A DNA stretch of 64,000 nt, taken from Flavobacterium defluvii (lineage in GTDB: Bacteria > Bacteroidota > Bacteroidia > Flavobacteriales > Flavobacteriaceae). A model generated the notes under the pieces. That model ran no database searches. It was not told where the DNA came from and was given only the letters and a program-made list of their open reading frames with translations. This document shows positions 52,196 through 61,371 of this stretch, in pieces (the first letter of the stretch is position 1; every line of letters starts with the position of its first letter). The translations under genes and the position numbers were made by a program. The stretch lies in NCBI RefSeq assembly GCF_900129555.1, contig NZ_FQWC01000010.1:62001-126000 (forward strand), written 5' to 3'.

Positions 52196-53281
52196 TTATT
52201 CGTTTATGACATCGCCTTCCTTAGTTTCTTCGCTGGCAATTTTAACCAATTTGTCTTTTGGGTTTAAGTCGCCAAATATTTCGATTTTGTCGTCGATTTC
52301 TCTACCTTTTTTAATATCAACTCTTGTTGCTTTGTGGTTTACCACTTTAATTACAAATAAACCTTCTGCAGAACTCACCACTGCTGATTTCGGAACTACA
52401 AATGTGCTGTCTTTTGCGTTAAGCGGTAATAAAACTTCGGCTACCATTCCAGGTAATAAATTTCCTTTTGTATTATGAACGTCCATTTCGACTCTTTCAG
52501 AACGCAGTTTTAAGTCTAAAGCGCCAGACATTCTGGTAATGGTAGCTTTAAAAGTTTCCGGTAACGATTTTACGTTAAAACTCATTTCGTCGCCTTGGTG
52601 TAAATATCCTGTGTACAATTCCGGAACCGAAACCGCTAAACGTAATTTACTCTGTTCCTGAATCGTTAATAAAGGCAAATCAGATCCTTTTCCTGCCGGA
52701 CCAACAAATGTTCCTAAGTTTACGTTTCTTGCTGCTACAACCCCGTCAAAAGGCGCACGAATCTCTAAATATCCTCTTATAATCGAAACTTCTTTATGAG
52801 CTGCAATTGCCGCCTGATATTGTGCGTAATCAGAATTCTTTTTACCACTTGCCATTTCTAAATCGTTTTTAGAAATCGTCCCTTCCACTTTGCTCGTTTC
52901 ATACAAACGGTTGTAAGTACTTTTGCTGGTTGCATAAATCGCTTCCATAGATTTTAGTCTCGATTCGGCTGCAGCTAATTGTGAAGTGATTTCAGGCGCT
53001 TCTAAAACAATTAAAAGCTGTCCTTTTTTTACTTTAGAACCAATATCTACTTTTAATGTTTTTACGAAGCTGCTCACTTTTGCATACAAGTCTACTTGTT
53101 GAAAACCGGTTAATTCGGCTGGCAAACGCAATTCTGTGCTCAGTTTTTCTTTTTCTAAAAGAAACGTTTCTGTTTTAGGTTCGATTTCTGCCACAACCGG
53201 TTCTTCTTTTTTAGAATTACAGCTGTTCAGGAAAAATAATGCTGCGAAAAACAGCGCGCTATATTGTATTTTATTTTTCAT
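52196..53281 (-). CDS. RND efflux periplasmic adaptor lipoprotein, second pump
   Basis: 361 aa. Lipobox LNSC (Cys21). Lipoyl halves (ELTGFQQVDLYAKVSSFVKTLKVDIGSKVKKGQLLIVL and SIIRGYLEIRAPFDGVVAARNVNLGT) flank a coiled hairpin, followed by a beta barrel (KLRLAVSVPELYTGYL) and a membrane-proximal domain. It probably connects the permease of this operon with the TolC-like protein. It is the last gene of the TolC-permease-adaptor order, separated by a repeat-filled gap of about 220 bases. Confidence 0.93.
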   Translation of the reverse strand: MKNKIQYSALFFAALFFLNSCNSKKEEPVVAEIEPKTETFLLEKEKLSTELRLPAELTGFQQVDLYAKVSSFVKTLKVDIGSKVKKGQLLIVLEAPEITSQLAAAESRLKSMEAIYATSKSTYNRLYETSKVEGTISKNDLEMASGKKNSDYAQYQAAIAAHKEVSIIRGYLEIRAPFDGVVAARNVNLGTFVGPAGKGSDLPLLTIQEQSKLRLAVSVPELYTGYLHQGDEMSFNVKSLPETFKATITRMSGALDLKLRSERVEMDVHNTKGNLLPGMVAEVLLPLNAKDSTFVVPKSAVVSSAEGLFVIKVVNHKATRVDIKKGREIDDKIEIFGDLNPKDKLVKIASEETKEGDVINE

Positions 53282-53330
53282 TTTTTGGTTTTATATAATG
53301 AATATGTTTTAACTCTTTGTGTGTAATTTT

Positions 53331-53470
53331 TTTAACACATAGAATCATAGCTTTTCTTTGCGTGTATAAGGCATTTCACTTTTAATAAAAAACATAGCTA
53401 TGTGTGAAAACTAGTTTTTTCTTTTACCTTTTTTAATTTAAAACTAAAATCTATGTTTCTATGTGTTAAA
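53331..53470. repeat. AACACATAG inverted-repeat element (copy 2)
   Basis: Starts TTAACACATAGAATCATAG and ends CTATGTTTCTATGTGTTAA; inner word AACATAGCTATGTGTG. It sits between permease and adaptor genes without stopping the operon as far as the sequence shows. Confidence 0.75.
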
Positions 53471-53503
53471 ATAATTGTACCCAACGTGTTATGACTTTCG
53501 ACT

Positions 53504-56500
53504 TTACGACTTTCCAACTTTCGACTTACTTATTGATGAAATATAATGGATGCTTTCTTCGTCTTCAGGATCTAAAGAAACAGATTGTGTCGTTGTTTTT
53601 TCTTGTGCCCACGCAAATATCTGTGGAAGGATTAATAATACGGCAAAAGTAGAAAATAATAATCCACCAATAACCGCTCTTCCTAACGGAGAAACCTGAT
53701 CGCCTCCTTCGCCGTGACCAATTGCCATTGGCAACATACCCATAATCATAGCAACAGAAGTCATAATAATCGGACGAAGACGCAGCGCTGCCGCTTCTCT
53801 CGCAGATTCTAAAGCATTTCCGTTTATTTTTCGAAGCTGTTCGGCATTCGTGACTAATAAAACGGCATTGGCAATCGAAACCCCAACCGACATGATGATT
53901 CCCATATACGATTGTAAGTTAAGCGTAGAACCTGTAATAGTCAGCATTAATAAAGCTCCTAAAACTACGGCCGGAACAGTTGTTAAAATTACCAGCGAAA
54001 CTTTGAACGACTGGAAATTAGCGGCCAACATTAAGAAGATTACAAATACGGCAACCAATAATCCTGATTGTAAACTGCTTAATGTTTCTGTCAATACAGT
54101 ACTTAATCCAATTGGCGTTATGAACAAACCACGCGGCAATTCGCCTAATGAACTAATTGTTTTGCTTACATCATTTGTAGCCGTTCCTAAATCGGTCTGG
54201 TTGATGTTGGCAGTAACAGTAATGTACGGCATGGCCCCTAAATTGTCATTTTCTCCACTTACTACAGTTGGTGTAATTTTAGCAACGTCACTTAAAACCG
54301 GACGAAGCGAGTTCTTTAATACCGGAATTTCTCCAATATCAGTTTTGCTTTTCATTTTATTCAAAGGAACCTGAACCTGAACGTTGTATGATAATCCCGC
54401 TCTTTCGTCAACCCATGTATTTTTTTCCGTATATCGTGATGATGAGGTAGAAGCTACAAGCGAACGTGAAATATCGTTCATATCAACTCCTAATTCGGCA
54501 GCACGGGTTCTGTCAATATCAATATTCATTGCCGGATAGTGAATTGGCTGACCAATCTGCACGTCTCTGAAATATGATATTGCTTTTAGTTTATCTACGA
54601 TTTGATTGGCATACAATTCATTTCGTTTTTTGTCTTTCCCCGCAATACGAATTTCGATTGGAGTAGGAGAACCCTGGCTTAAAACTTTATCCGTTAATTC
54701 GATTGGTTCAAAAGATACTTTAGTATTAGGCAGTACTTTTTTAAGTCTGGCTCTAAATTCGTCTTTAAACTCATCCATGTCAGCCTCATAATCTTTCAAA
54801 CTCACTTGGAAAACAGCTTCGTGAGAACCCGCCATGAAAAGGTAAATCGGGTTAATTGAGAATAAAGACGGGTGTTGTCCAACATAAACAGAAGAAATTC
54901 CGATATGTTCTTTACCCACCATTTTTTTCAATTCTTTCAAAACAATGATGGCTTGTTCTTCTGTTCTTTCCAAACGTGTTCCGTCGGGAGCGCGCATTCT
55001 AAGCTGAAACTGACTTGAATTGGTTTTTGGGAATACATCTTTACCAATAAAAGTAATCAATGTAACCGCTAGTAATATAGCAGAAACCAGATAAACAACC
55101 GTTGTTATTTTTTTATGTACAAATAAGCGGTCGAGAGTTCTCATAAAACGAATTTTAAAACGCTCAAAAAGACTTATTTTTCCATTGTTATTGGTGTCTT
55201 CTCTTTCTACATACCCCTTTTTCTGAGTAATCAGATTTTGTTCAGATTCCGGAGTTAAACCGCAATCATTAAATTCAGCTTCGTCATCAGTAATTTCCGG
55301 TCCATGTGCGTGTTTTTCATGTCCTTTCATTAACCAGTTGGCCATTACAGGAACAAATGTCTGCGAAAGCAGGAATGAAATAACCATCGAGAATCCAATT
55401 GCTAAAGCCAAAGGTAAAAACAATGCTCCCGGAATACCAACCATTGTAAAGGCCGGCGCAAATACCGCCAAAATACATAGTAAGATCAATAATTTAGGCA
55501 AAGCGATTTCCTGACAGGCATCCCAAATTGCGAGTGCTTTTGGTTTTCCCATGTCGAGATGCTGGTGAATATTCTCAATCGTAACCGTACTTTCGTCCAC
55601 CAAAATACCAATAGCAAGAGCCAATCCTGATAAAGACATTAAGTTGATTGTCTGTCCAAATAGTTTTAGGAATAAAACTCCCGAAATAACCGAAATCGGA
55701 ATCGTCATAATTACGATTAAAGCGGCACGTCTATCTCCTAAGAATAATAAAACCATTAATCCCGTTAAAACCGCTCCGATAATACCTTCGGTAATCAAAC
55801 TTTTAACCGAGTTGATTACATAAACCGACTGGTCAAATTCATACGATAATTGTACATCTTCCGGTAAAGTACTCTGAATTTTAGGAAGTTCTTTTTTCAA
55901 TTTCTGAACTACATCCCAAGTCGAAGCATCTCCGGCTTTTGCAATACTAATATATACCGAACGTTTTCCGTTTACTAAAGCATAACCCGCTGTAATGTCG
56001 GCACCGTCTTTTACCGTTGCCACATCACCTAATTTTAAGTTTTGAACACTTCCTTTGAATAACGGAATCTGTTCGAAATCTTTAACTTCTTTAATCGTAT
56101 TGTTGGTTGGCGTAATATAGTTTTTATCGCCCATACGCACGTTTCCTGATGGAGCCGTCTGGTTGTTTACACGAATTGCTTCTACAATTTGATCTGGTGT
56201 CATATTGTGCGAACGCAATAAATCCGGATCTACGTTTACTTCAATAGTTCTTGGGCTTCCGCCGAAGGGAGCCGGAGATAATAAACCGGGAATAGAAGTA
56301 AAGGAAGCACGAACGTAAACGTTGGCTAAATCCTGTAATTCGTTGTTTGAACGTATTTTACTGCTCAAAACCAGTTGCCCAATTGGCAATGAAGAAGCAT
56401 CAAAACGAATGATAAACGGAGGCTGTGTTCCCGGAGGAAAAGCCGCCTGAATACGGTTTGAAAGCGCACTTAACTCGGCAGCAGCCTGAGCCATGTTGGT

Positions 56501-56794
56501 TCCTTCATAATAGGTTAATTTCATGATCATTAACCCCTGAATATTTTTGGTTTCTACGGATTTGATACCGTTAGAAAATGGTAAAACGTTTACGTAGTTT
56601 TTGGCAAAATAAGCCTCCATCTGGTCTGGTGTGTAACCTCCAAACGGGTGCGCAATATAGATAACCGGCAAATTCATTTTTGGCAGAATATCTACCTTAA
56701 TGTCTTTGATGGCACCAATTCCGAAGAAAAATAGACCCGCAACCAATACTAATATGGAAATGGGTTTGCGGAGTGCAAAGCGTATTAAATTCAT
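53504..56794 (-). CDS. RND efflux permease, second pump
   Basis: 1096 aa. Twelve membrane segments; start motif ALRKPISILVLVAGLFFFGIGAIKDIKVDILPKMNLP. The proton-relay helix is GLALAIGILVDESTVTIENIHQHL, with Asp and Glu in VDESTV instead of the usual double Asp. Helix-10 region: GVSIANAVLLVTNAEQLRK. It is closer to the broad RND (HAE1/metal) group of Bacteroidota than to AcrB, and its central linker has an acidic insertion (EHAHGPEITDDEAEF, a His/Asp-rich cytoplasmic stretch near residue 500). Substrate unknown. Confidence 0.95.
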   Translation of the reverse strand: MNLIRFALRKPISILVLVAGLFFFGIGAIKDIKVDILPKMNLPVIYIAHPFGGYTPDQMEAYFAKNYVNVLPFSNGIKSVETKNIQGLMIMKLTYYEGTNMAQAAAELSALSNRIQAAFPPGTQPPFIIRFDASSLPIGQLVLSSKIRSNNELQDLANVYVRASFTSIPGLLSPAPFGGSPRTIEVNVDPDLLRSHNMTPDQIVEAIRVNNQTAPSGNVRMGDKNYITPTNNTIKEVKDFEQIPLFKGSVQNLKLGDVATVKDGADITAGYALVNGKRSVYISIAKAGDASTWDVVQKLKKELPKIQSTLPEDVQLSYEFDQSVYVINSVKSLITEGIIGAVLTGLMVLLFLGDRRAALIVIMTIPISVISGVLFLKLFGQTINLMSLSGLALAIGILVDESTVTIENIHQHLDMGKPKALAIWDACQEIALPKLLILLCILAVFAPAFTMVGIPGALFLPLALAIGFSMVISFLLSQTFVPVMANWLMKGHEKHAHGPEITDDEAEFNDCGLTPESEQNLITQKKGYVEREDTNNNGKISLFERFKIRFMRTLDRLFVHKKITTVVYLVSAILLAVTLITFIGKDVFPKTNSSQFQLRMRAPDGTRLERTEEQAIIVLKELKKMVGKEHIGISSVYVGQHPSLFSINPIYLFMAGSHEAVFQVSLKDYEADMDEFKDEFRARLKKVLPNTKVSFEPIELTDKVLSQGSPTPIEIRIAGKDKKRNELYANQIVDKLKAISYFRDVQIGQPIHYPAMNIDIDRTRAAELGVDMNDISRSLVASTSSSRYTEKNTWVDERAGLSYNVQVQVPLNKMKSKTDIGEIPVLKNSLRPVLSDVAKITPTVVSGENDNLGAMPYITVTANINQTDLGTATNDVSKTISSLGELPRGLFITPIGLSTVLTETLSSLQSGLLVAVFVIFLMLAANFQSFKVSLVILTTVPAVVLGALLMLTITGSTLNLQSYMGIIMSVGVSIANAVLLVTNAEQLRKINGNALESAREAAALRLRPIIMTSVAMIMGMLPMAIGHGEGGDQVSPLGRAVIGGLLFSTFAVLLILPQIFAWAQEKTTTQSVSLDPEDEESIHYISSISKSKVGKS

Positions 56795-56806
56795 TGAGAT
56801 CTATAA

Positions 56807-58192
56807 TTAAAATTCATTTATAAATAAGTCAAAATTGCCCGTTGCAGCAACTTTCAGCAAGAACGACTGCCATACATTATTATTGACAATATCACGATCG
56901 ATTTCAGCACGGTTTAAAGTGTAAATCGTTTGTGTCAAATCAGTTAAATCGGTTAAACCGTTTTTATATAAAGTCGATTTCTGAATGTAAGCTCTTTTTG
57001 CGGCATCAACCTGAATTGGCGCTTCGGCATAATTTTCAAGCGTAATTTTGATTTTATCTTCAGCAAAAGTCAATTGCGATTTCAGTTCTCTGTCGGCCTG
57101 ATTATATTCTTCCTGTAAAGCCTGAGAAACAAATTTCTGAGCACTTACTTGTTTGCTGGATCTAAAAGGGGTTGTTAAATTCCATGTAATTCCAACTCCA
57201 ACCAAATAATTGGTACGATCCGGATTTACGCCATCCCAGTAATTTCTGCTAAAAGCATGCTGGTCTGTCGCATAACTATTTTTAAATCCCGAAGCTCTGG
57301 TTTGTAGAACACCAAAAGCACTCATCGTTGGATAATAAAAACGTTTGTACAATTTAACTTGTTGATTGCTGTAATCAATTTTTGTTTTATAGTATTGTAA
57401 TAATGGATGCAGACTGTCTGTTGCTGCATTTTCCTTAATTAATTCTTTCGGAATCTGCGTTACAAAAAGTGTATCGGCAACAAAATCCTGTGGTGCAACG
57501 CCCATTAAATCAACCAGTTTATTGTTTTGTTCTTTTACGAAGTTACGAGCAAGGTTTAAAGCTATTTTAGCTTTTGAAACTTCGGCTGTAGCCAATGTAG
57601 AATCTACTCCGGCCAATAATCCGTTTTTAACTCTCGCAACCGCTGTCTTTTTGAAAACTTCGGCACGATCCAGGTTTTTCTGCTGCGAAATCAACAATCT
57701 CTGGCTCGCTAATAAATTCAAATAAGCAGCAGAAATTTTGATTTCCTGCTGGAATTTTTCCTGCTGTAAATCTTTTTCTTTAGCCTGAACATCAATTTTA
57801 GACAAATTGATTTTTTCCTGAGTTTTTCCAAAAGTGAAAAAATCCCAGTTCATGTTAACCAGATAAAGTGCGCCAAAAGCCGAATTCCAGTTTTGTTCAG
57901 GTAGCGGAAGTCCTGATGAAGCCACTCCTAAACCACCAAATCCGTATAATGGTCCATTTTGTCCGTTTACGGTTCCGTAATCCTGCTGTGCCGATAAATT
58001 AAGATTCGGCAGGTAATCACGGCGAGTTTGTTTTAAGAGTTCTTTTGAAGCATTGGTGTAATTGCTTTTTGCTTTGACCGACCCGTAATTTTCAAGCCCT
58101 GTTTTTATTGCTTCTTTTAAAGACAAGGTTTGAGAATAACCGATTGAGGCAAAAATCAAGAAAAATAATAAGGTAATTTTTTTGAAATACAT
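56807..58192 (-). CDS. TolC-family outer membrane efflux protein, second pump
   Basis: 461 aa from the ATG of MYFKKITLLFFLIFASIGYSQ (signal peptide ending SQ; not a lipoprotein). A TTG start 90 bases upstream would lie upstream of the promoter, so it is rejected. The typical OMF repeat is seen in TLSLKEAIKTGLENYGSVKAKSN, QQEIKISAAYLNLLASQRLLIS and RELKSQLTFAEDKIKITLENY. It leads the operon and is followed 12 bases later by the permease. Confidence 0.92.
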   Translation of the reverse strand: MYFKKITLLFFLIFASIGYSQTLSLKEAIKTGLENYGSVKAKSNYTNASKELLKQTRRDYLPNLNLSAQQDYGTVNGQNGPLYGFGGLGVASSGLPLPEQNWNSAFGALYLVNMNWDFFTFGKTQEKINLSKIDVQAKEKDLQQEKFQQEIKISAAYLNLLASQRLLISQQKNLDRAEVFKKTAVARVKNGLLAGVDSTLATAEVSKAKIALNLARNFVKEQNNKLVDLMGVAPQDFVADTLFVTQIPKELIKENAATDSLHPLLQYYKTKIDYSNQQVKLYKRFYYPTMSAFGVLQTRASGFKNSYATDQHAFSRNYWDGVNPDRTNYLVGVGITWNLTTPFRSSKQVSAQKFVSQALQEEYNQADRELKSQLTFAEDKIKITLENYAEAPIQVDAAKRAYIQKSTLYKNGLTDLTDLTQTIYTLNRAEIDRDIVNNNVWQSFLLKVAATGNFDLFINEF

Positions 58193-58216
58193 AAACTCAA
58201 GTGTGAAATTATGCGA

Positions 58217-58249
58217 CAAATTTATTTCTCTTATGCTGATAAAAGTCAG
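58217..58249 (-). promoter_or_regulatory. Promoter of the second efflux operon
   Basis: Minus strand TAAATTTG (58224-58217) matches TAnnTTTG exactly; a CTG lies at the -33 distance. Start of RNA is near 58210, about 18 bases before the ATG at 58192. Confidence 0.5.
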
Positions 58250-58270
58250 GTTTAGTGATGTACTGCAATT

Positions 58271-58299
58271 AAAAATGACCAATTCAATTGGTCATTTTT
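58271..58299. promoter_or_regulatory. Perfect 29-bp palindrome in the divergent control region
   Basis: AAAAATGACCAATT and AATTGGTCATTTTT flank a single C. It sits about 60 bases upstream of the pump promoter and 55 before the kinase gene. The core ACCAATT(C)AATTGGT looks like a TetR-type operator and could govern both directions. It might also be a hairpin, but there is no gene reading into it. Confidence 0.55.
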
Positions 58300-58354
58300 T
58301 AGAAATAATAATTAAATATTTGTCCGTACTTTGTGAACTATTTAAGTTGAAAAA

Positions 58355-59404
58355 ATGAGCATAAAATTTGATAATATTCTGGATAACAAGTGGTGGCAGG
58401 AAATTGCCGTCGTCGCGTTTTCCTTCACCATATATACCCTAAAAAACGACTGGATGTTATTTAGTTCTTTGACATCTGTATTAATGGGCATTTTCTTTTA
58501 CTGTATTTTGTATATGCACGCCCAGTTCAATCGTTTCTTTCTTTTTCCAATACTATTCAAAACCCGTCGTCCCTTTACTTATCTGCTTTTAACGCTTTTT
58601 GGCGTTCTTGTTTTCTCGATAGTTTTGTATGAGATTACCATGCTGGATATGTTTAAAAATCTTTATTTTTATCAAAACTCGCATCAAAGAAGTTATTTGT
58701 ACCAACTGGCGAGCGTTTTGGGAACTTTGGTTTGTATTTTAAGTCCAATTATTGTTTTTAAATTTTACAGAATCCACAGAAAACGTACAGAAGAAGCATT
58801 GCTTTTCAACCAAATGCAGTTGAATTCTTTAAAAGGACAATTAAATCCGCACTTTTTATTTAATACTTTTAATACGCTTTACGGAATCAGCTTAGAATTT
58901 CCGGACAGAACACCGGATTTAATCATGAAGGTTTCACAATTAATGCGTTATCAATTAGAAAGTAACAGTAAACAATGCGTATCTTTAGAAGACGAATTAG
59001 AGTTTATAAACAGTTATGTTCAGCTTGAAAAAGAACGTGTTGGCTATCGCTGTGATATTACTTTAGATTCTAAAGTCGACAACGAAAATGCCTATAAAAT
59101 TTCGCCAATGCTTTTAATTGCATTTATTGAAAATGCTTTTAAACACGGAACCTGTGCGATTGAAAAATGCTTCGTTCAAATTTTTATTACTGTTGAAGAC
59201 GGACAGCTTCATCTTCATGTTGTAAATTCAATTCCGACAAAACAAACGGATGTTGTTTCTACCAAAATTGGATTAAAAAATACGATCGAAAGACTGAATT
59301 TAATTTTTGGTAAAAATTATACACTCGATATTCAGGAAAACAAAAAAACTTATATTGTTGATTTAAAACTGCAGTTGAAAAGATTTGGTAATGAGAGATC
59401 CTAA
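58355..59404 (+). CDS. LytS/YehU-type sensor histidine kinase
   Basis: 349 aa. Four membrane segments (about 16-30, 38-56, 74-93, 118-137), then the LytS kinase box with phospho-acceptor His166 in LKGQLNPHFLFNTFNTLYG. The ATP-binding part includes ISPMLLIAFIENAFKHG and KIGLKNTIERL. It senses an envelope or metabolic signal through its membrane part and passes phosphate to the LytTR regulator, whose gene overlaps the end of this one by 14 bases. Confidence 0.93.
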   Translation: MSIKFDNILDNKWWQEIAVVAFSFTIYTLKNDWMLFSSLTSVLMGIFFYCILYMHAQFNRFFLFPILFKTRRPFTYLLLTLFGVLVFSIVLYEITMLDMFKNLYFYQNSHQRSYLYQLASVLGTLVCILSPIIVFKFYRIHRKRTEEALLFNQMQLNSLKGQLNPHFLFNTFNTLYGISLEFPDRTPDLIMKVSQLMRYQLESNSKQCVSLEDELEFINSYVQLEKERVGYRCDITLDSKVDNENAYKISPMLLIAFIENAFKHGTCAIEKCFVQIFITVEDGQLHLHVVNSIPTKQTDVVSTKIGLKNTIERLNLIFGKNYTLDIQENKKTYIVDLKLQLKRFGNERS

Positions 59405-60089
59405 AAAATGCATTATTGTTGATGATGAGCCGGCAGCGCATTATGTTTTAGCCAATTATATAAAACAAAATCCGCAGTTAGAATTGGTTTTTCAGGGATA
59501 TAACGGCATTGAAGCAATGGATTATCTGAGAGAAAATAAAGTTGATTTGATGTTTTTGGATATTAATATGCCGGAAATTTCAGGTATGGAATTATTGAAA
59601 ATTATTCCCAATCATCCTAAAACTATTTTAACCACAGCTTATTCTGAATTTGCACTTGAAAGTTACGATTACGGAGTGATTGATTATTTGCTGAAACCTA
59701 TTTATTTTCCAAGATTTTTGAAAGCTGTTGACCGCTTTTTTTCAACAGAAAATGTAAAAGCAAAGGAAGAAGAAGCTATAGTAAATTCTATTTCTGTAAA
59801 AATTGACGGTTATTTTATCGACATCGAACTAGATCAGCTTTTGTACGCACAGAGTTTTGGAAACTATGTAAAACTTCATACTACAAAACGAACTTATCTC
59901 GCTTCGATTACTACAACCGAGCTTGAAAAATGTCTTCCGGAGAAAAATTTTATGCGTATACATAAATCTTATATTGTGGCTTTGGACAAAATTGACACTA
60001 CTGAAAAAGATTTTGTTAGTATTAAAAATGAAAAATTACCTATTGGAATAACCTACAAAAGGGAATTGACCGACAGACTGAAAAAGTAA
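59391..60089 (+). CDS. LytTR-family response regulator
   Basis: 232 aa from the ATG of MRDPKKCIIVDDEPA (an in-frame TTG two codons before is less likely). The receiver domain has the acidic pair DDE near the start and the phospho-acceptor Asp57 in LMFLDINMP, with TTAYSEFALESYDYGVIDYLLKP at the end. The LytTR DNA-binding domain follows (about 130-232: YAQSFGNYVKLHTTKRTYLAS, FMRIHKSYIVALDKID). It pairs with the kinase in an overlapping operon. The next two genes are likely targets by position. Confidence 0.95.
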   Translation: MRDPKKCIIVDDEPAAHYVLANYIKQNPQLELVFQGYNGIEAMDYLRENKVDLMFLDINMPEISGMELLKIIPNHPKTILTTAYSEFALESYDYGVIDYLLKPIYFPRFLKAVDRFFSTENVKAKEEEAIVNSISVKIDGYFIDIELDQLLYAQSFGNYVKLHTTKRTYLASITTTELEKCLPEKNFMRIHKSYIVALDKIDTTEKDFVSIKNEKLPIGITYKRELTDRLKK

Positions 60090-60177
60090 TATTCTTTTTA
60101 TTAAAAAATATTTGGAAATTATTTTAAAAGTAATAATTTTATTACGTTGTTTTGATGTTTAATTTAATACTCAAATC

Positions 60178-60636
60178 ATGAAAAACATACTTTTACTAAT
60201 AATTTTATTCTGCAGTGGTTTGTTGAGTGCTCAAAATGAAGTAGTAACGCCGCCGGAAAAAGTAAAATTTACTTTTGAAAAAGAATATCCAAACAAGGTG
60301 CCGGTTTGGTCAATTGATTATGTAGGTGATGATAATGATGAAATTAGATACGAAGCAAAATTCAATACAGATAAAAATACCAAAGCACTTGCGGTCTATG
60401 ACAATTTAGGTGTTTTAAAGGCTTTTGAGCAGCAAATTCCGTTAAGCCAGCTGCCACAAAAAGCACAGAATTATTTAAAGAAAAATTACTCACAAAAAGC
60501 AATAAAAGAAATTGCAGTTGTTGTAAATGATAAAAATAAAACAACTTATGAAGTGGGCATAGAAAAAGATTCTAAATTCTATGATGTTGTCTTCGATCAA
60601 AATGGTGGTTTCGATGTCATTATCGAAAAAAATTAA
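60178..60636 (+). CDS. Secreted PepSY-like protein (first copy)
   Basis: 152 aa. Signal peptide 1-19 (LLSAQNE). Two PepSY-like repeats: KVKFTFEKEYPNKVPVWSIDYVG with IRYEAKF and LPQKAQNYLKKNYSQKAIKEIAVVV with YEVGIEKDSKFYDVVFDQNG. The fold is of the BLIP/PepSY-like class, which binds proteins or blocks proteases; function here unknown. It starts 88 bases after the LytTR regulator and is a paralogue of the next gene, suggesting control by this two-component system. Confidence 0.85.
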   Translation: MKNILLLIILFCSGLLSAQNEVVTPPEKVKFTFEKEYPNKVPVWSIDYVGDDNDEIRYEAKFNTDKNTKALAVYDNLGVLKAFEQQIPLSQLPQKAQNYLKKNYSQKAIKEIAVVVNDKNKTTYEVGIEKDSKFYDVVFDQNGGFDVIIEKN

Positions 60637-60670
60637 GAACACTTACTAATTCAATTATATTTAAAACGGC

Positions 60671-60712
60671 AAACCCGATAAGATTTTATTTCTTATCGGG
60701 TTTTGTTTTTTT
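60671..60712 (+). terminator. Terminator after the first PepSY-like gene
   Basis: AAACCCGATAAGA pairs with TCTTATCGGGTTT (13 bp) and is followed by TGTTTTTTT. Confidence 0.85.
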
Positions 60713-60736
60713 ATTCTAAATTTTTATTTTATTGTA

Positions 60737-60755
60737 GTAAAAGTATTACTTTTAC
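60737..60755 (+). promoter_or_regulatory. Perfect 19-bp palindrome upstream of the second PepSY-like gene
   Basis: GTAAAAGTATTACTTTTAC is palindromic around its centre. It ends 6 bases before TAATTTTA (60762-60769), which resembles a -7 element, so it occupies the -33 zone where no TTG is seen. That suits an activator site. Confidence 0.5.
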
Positions 60756-60781
60756 ACTGGATAATTTTATGAAATGTAGAT

Positions 60782-61309
60782 ATGAAAAAAGTTTTTTTAA
60801 TGATGATTTATTTGTGTTGTAGTTTTCTATCAGCACAAACGAGTATGCTGCAGCCCTCAGAAACAATAAAGGCTGCGTTTACAAAACAATATCCCAAAAA
60901 AAATCCTTACTGGACAATGGAAATGGGTAAAAATGACAGCGATATCAGGTTTGTTGCAAAATTTATTACTAATGCCAAAACACAAGCCTATGCTGTTTAT
61001 GATAGTGATGGAAATCTTAAAGCTTATAAAGAGAGTATTTCAAGCGCAAAACTACCAAAAAACATACAAGTTTATTTAAATGCTAATTATTTAGAACAAC
61101 CAAAACCAGTTTCGAATACTAAATCAAAATCAAAAGCTAAGATTAAAGCTAAAGTCGTAAATGTGCCTATAAAAGAAGCATATTCTGTTGTTGACGATAA
61201 AAACAACAAAACTTATGAAGTAAAAGCCAAAAAAGAAGGAAAGAATTTTAATCTTGTTTTTGATGCAGAAGGAAATTTGATTAGAACCATTCAGCTAGCA
61301 CAAAAGTAG
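60782..61309 (+). CDS. Secreted PepSY-like protein (second copy)
   Basis: 175 aa. Signal peptide 1-19 (LSAQTS). It has the same two-repeat pattern as the preceding protein (KAAFTKQYPKKNPYWTMEM; KLPKNIQVYLNANY; YEVKAKKEGKNFNLVFDAEG). A 20-25 residue lysine/serine/alanine insertion (KSKSKAKIKAK) lies between them. It is probably secreted to the periplasm or surface. It has its own promoter region and is closed by a terminator shared with the convergent dehydrogenase gene. Confidence 0.85.
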   Translation: MKKVFLMMIYLCCSFLSAQTSMLQPSETIKAAFTKQYPKKNPYWTMEMGKNDSDIRFVAKFITNAKTQAYAVYDSDGNLKAYKESISSAKLPKNIQVYLNANYLEQPKPVSNTKSKSKAKIKAKVVNVPIKEAYSVVDDKNNKTYEVKAKKEGKNFNLVFDAEGNLIRTIQLAQK

Positions 61310-61330
61310 TAACAAATTTACTTTAAAAAG

Positions 61331-61357
61331 AAACCCGACAAATAACTTGTCGGGTTT
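61331..61357. terminator. Bidirectional terminator between PepSY-like and SDR genes
   Basis: AAACCCGACAA pairs with TTGTCGGGTTT around a 5-base loop; it separates two convergent genes. Confidence 0.8.
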
Positions 61358-61371
61358 AAATATTGTATCTA

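Noticed and set aside
53850..54374. A 174-codon plus-strand frame opposite the second RND permease
   Set aside because: It is the antisense of a strongly conserved pump gene, has a low-complexity Thr/Lys/Asn composition and no matching neighbours or start signals.
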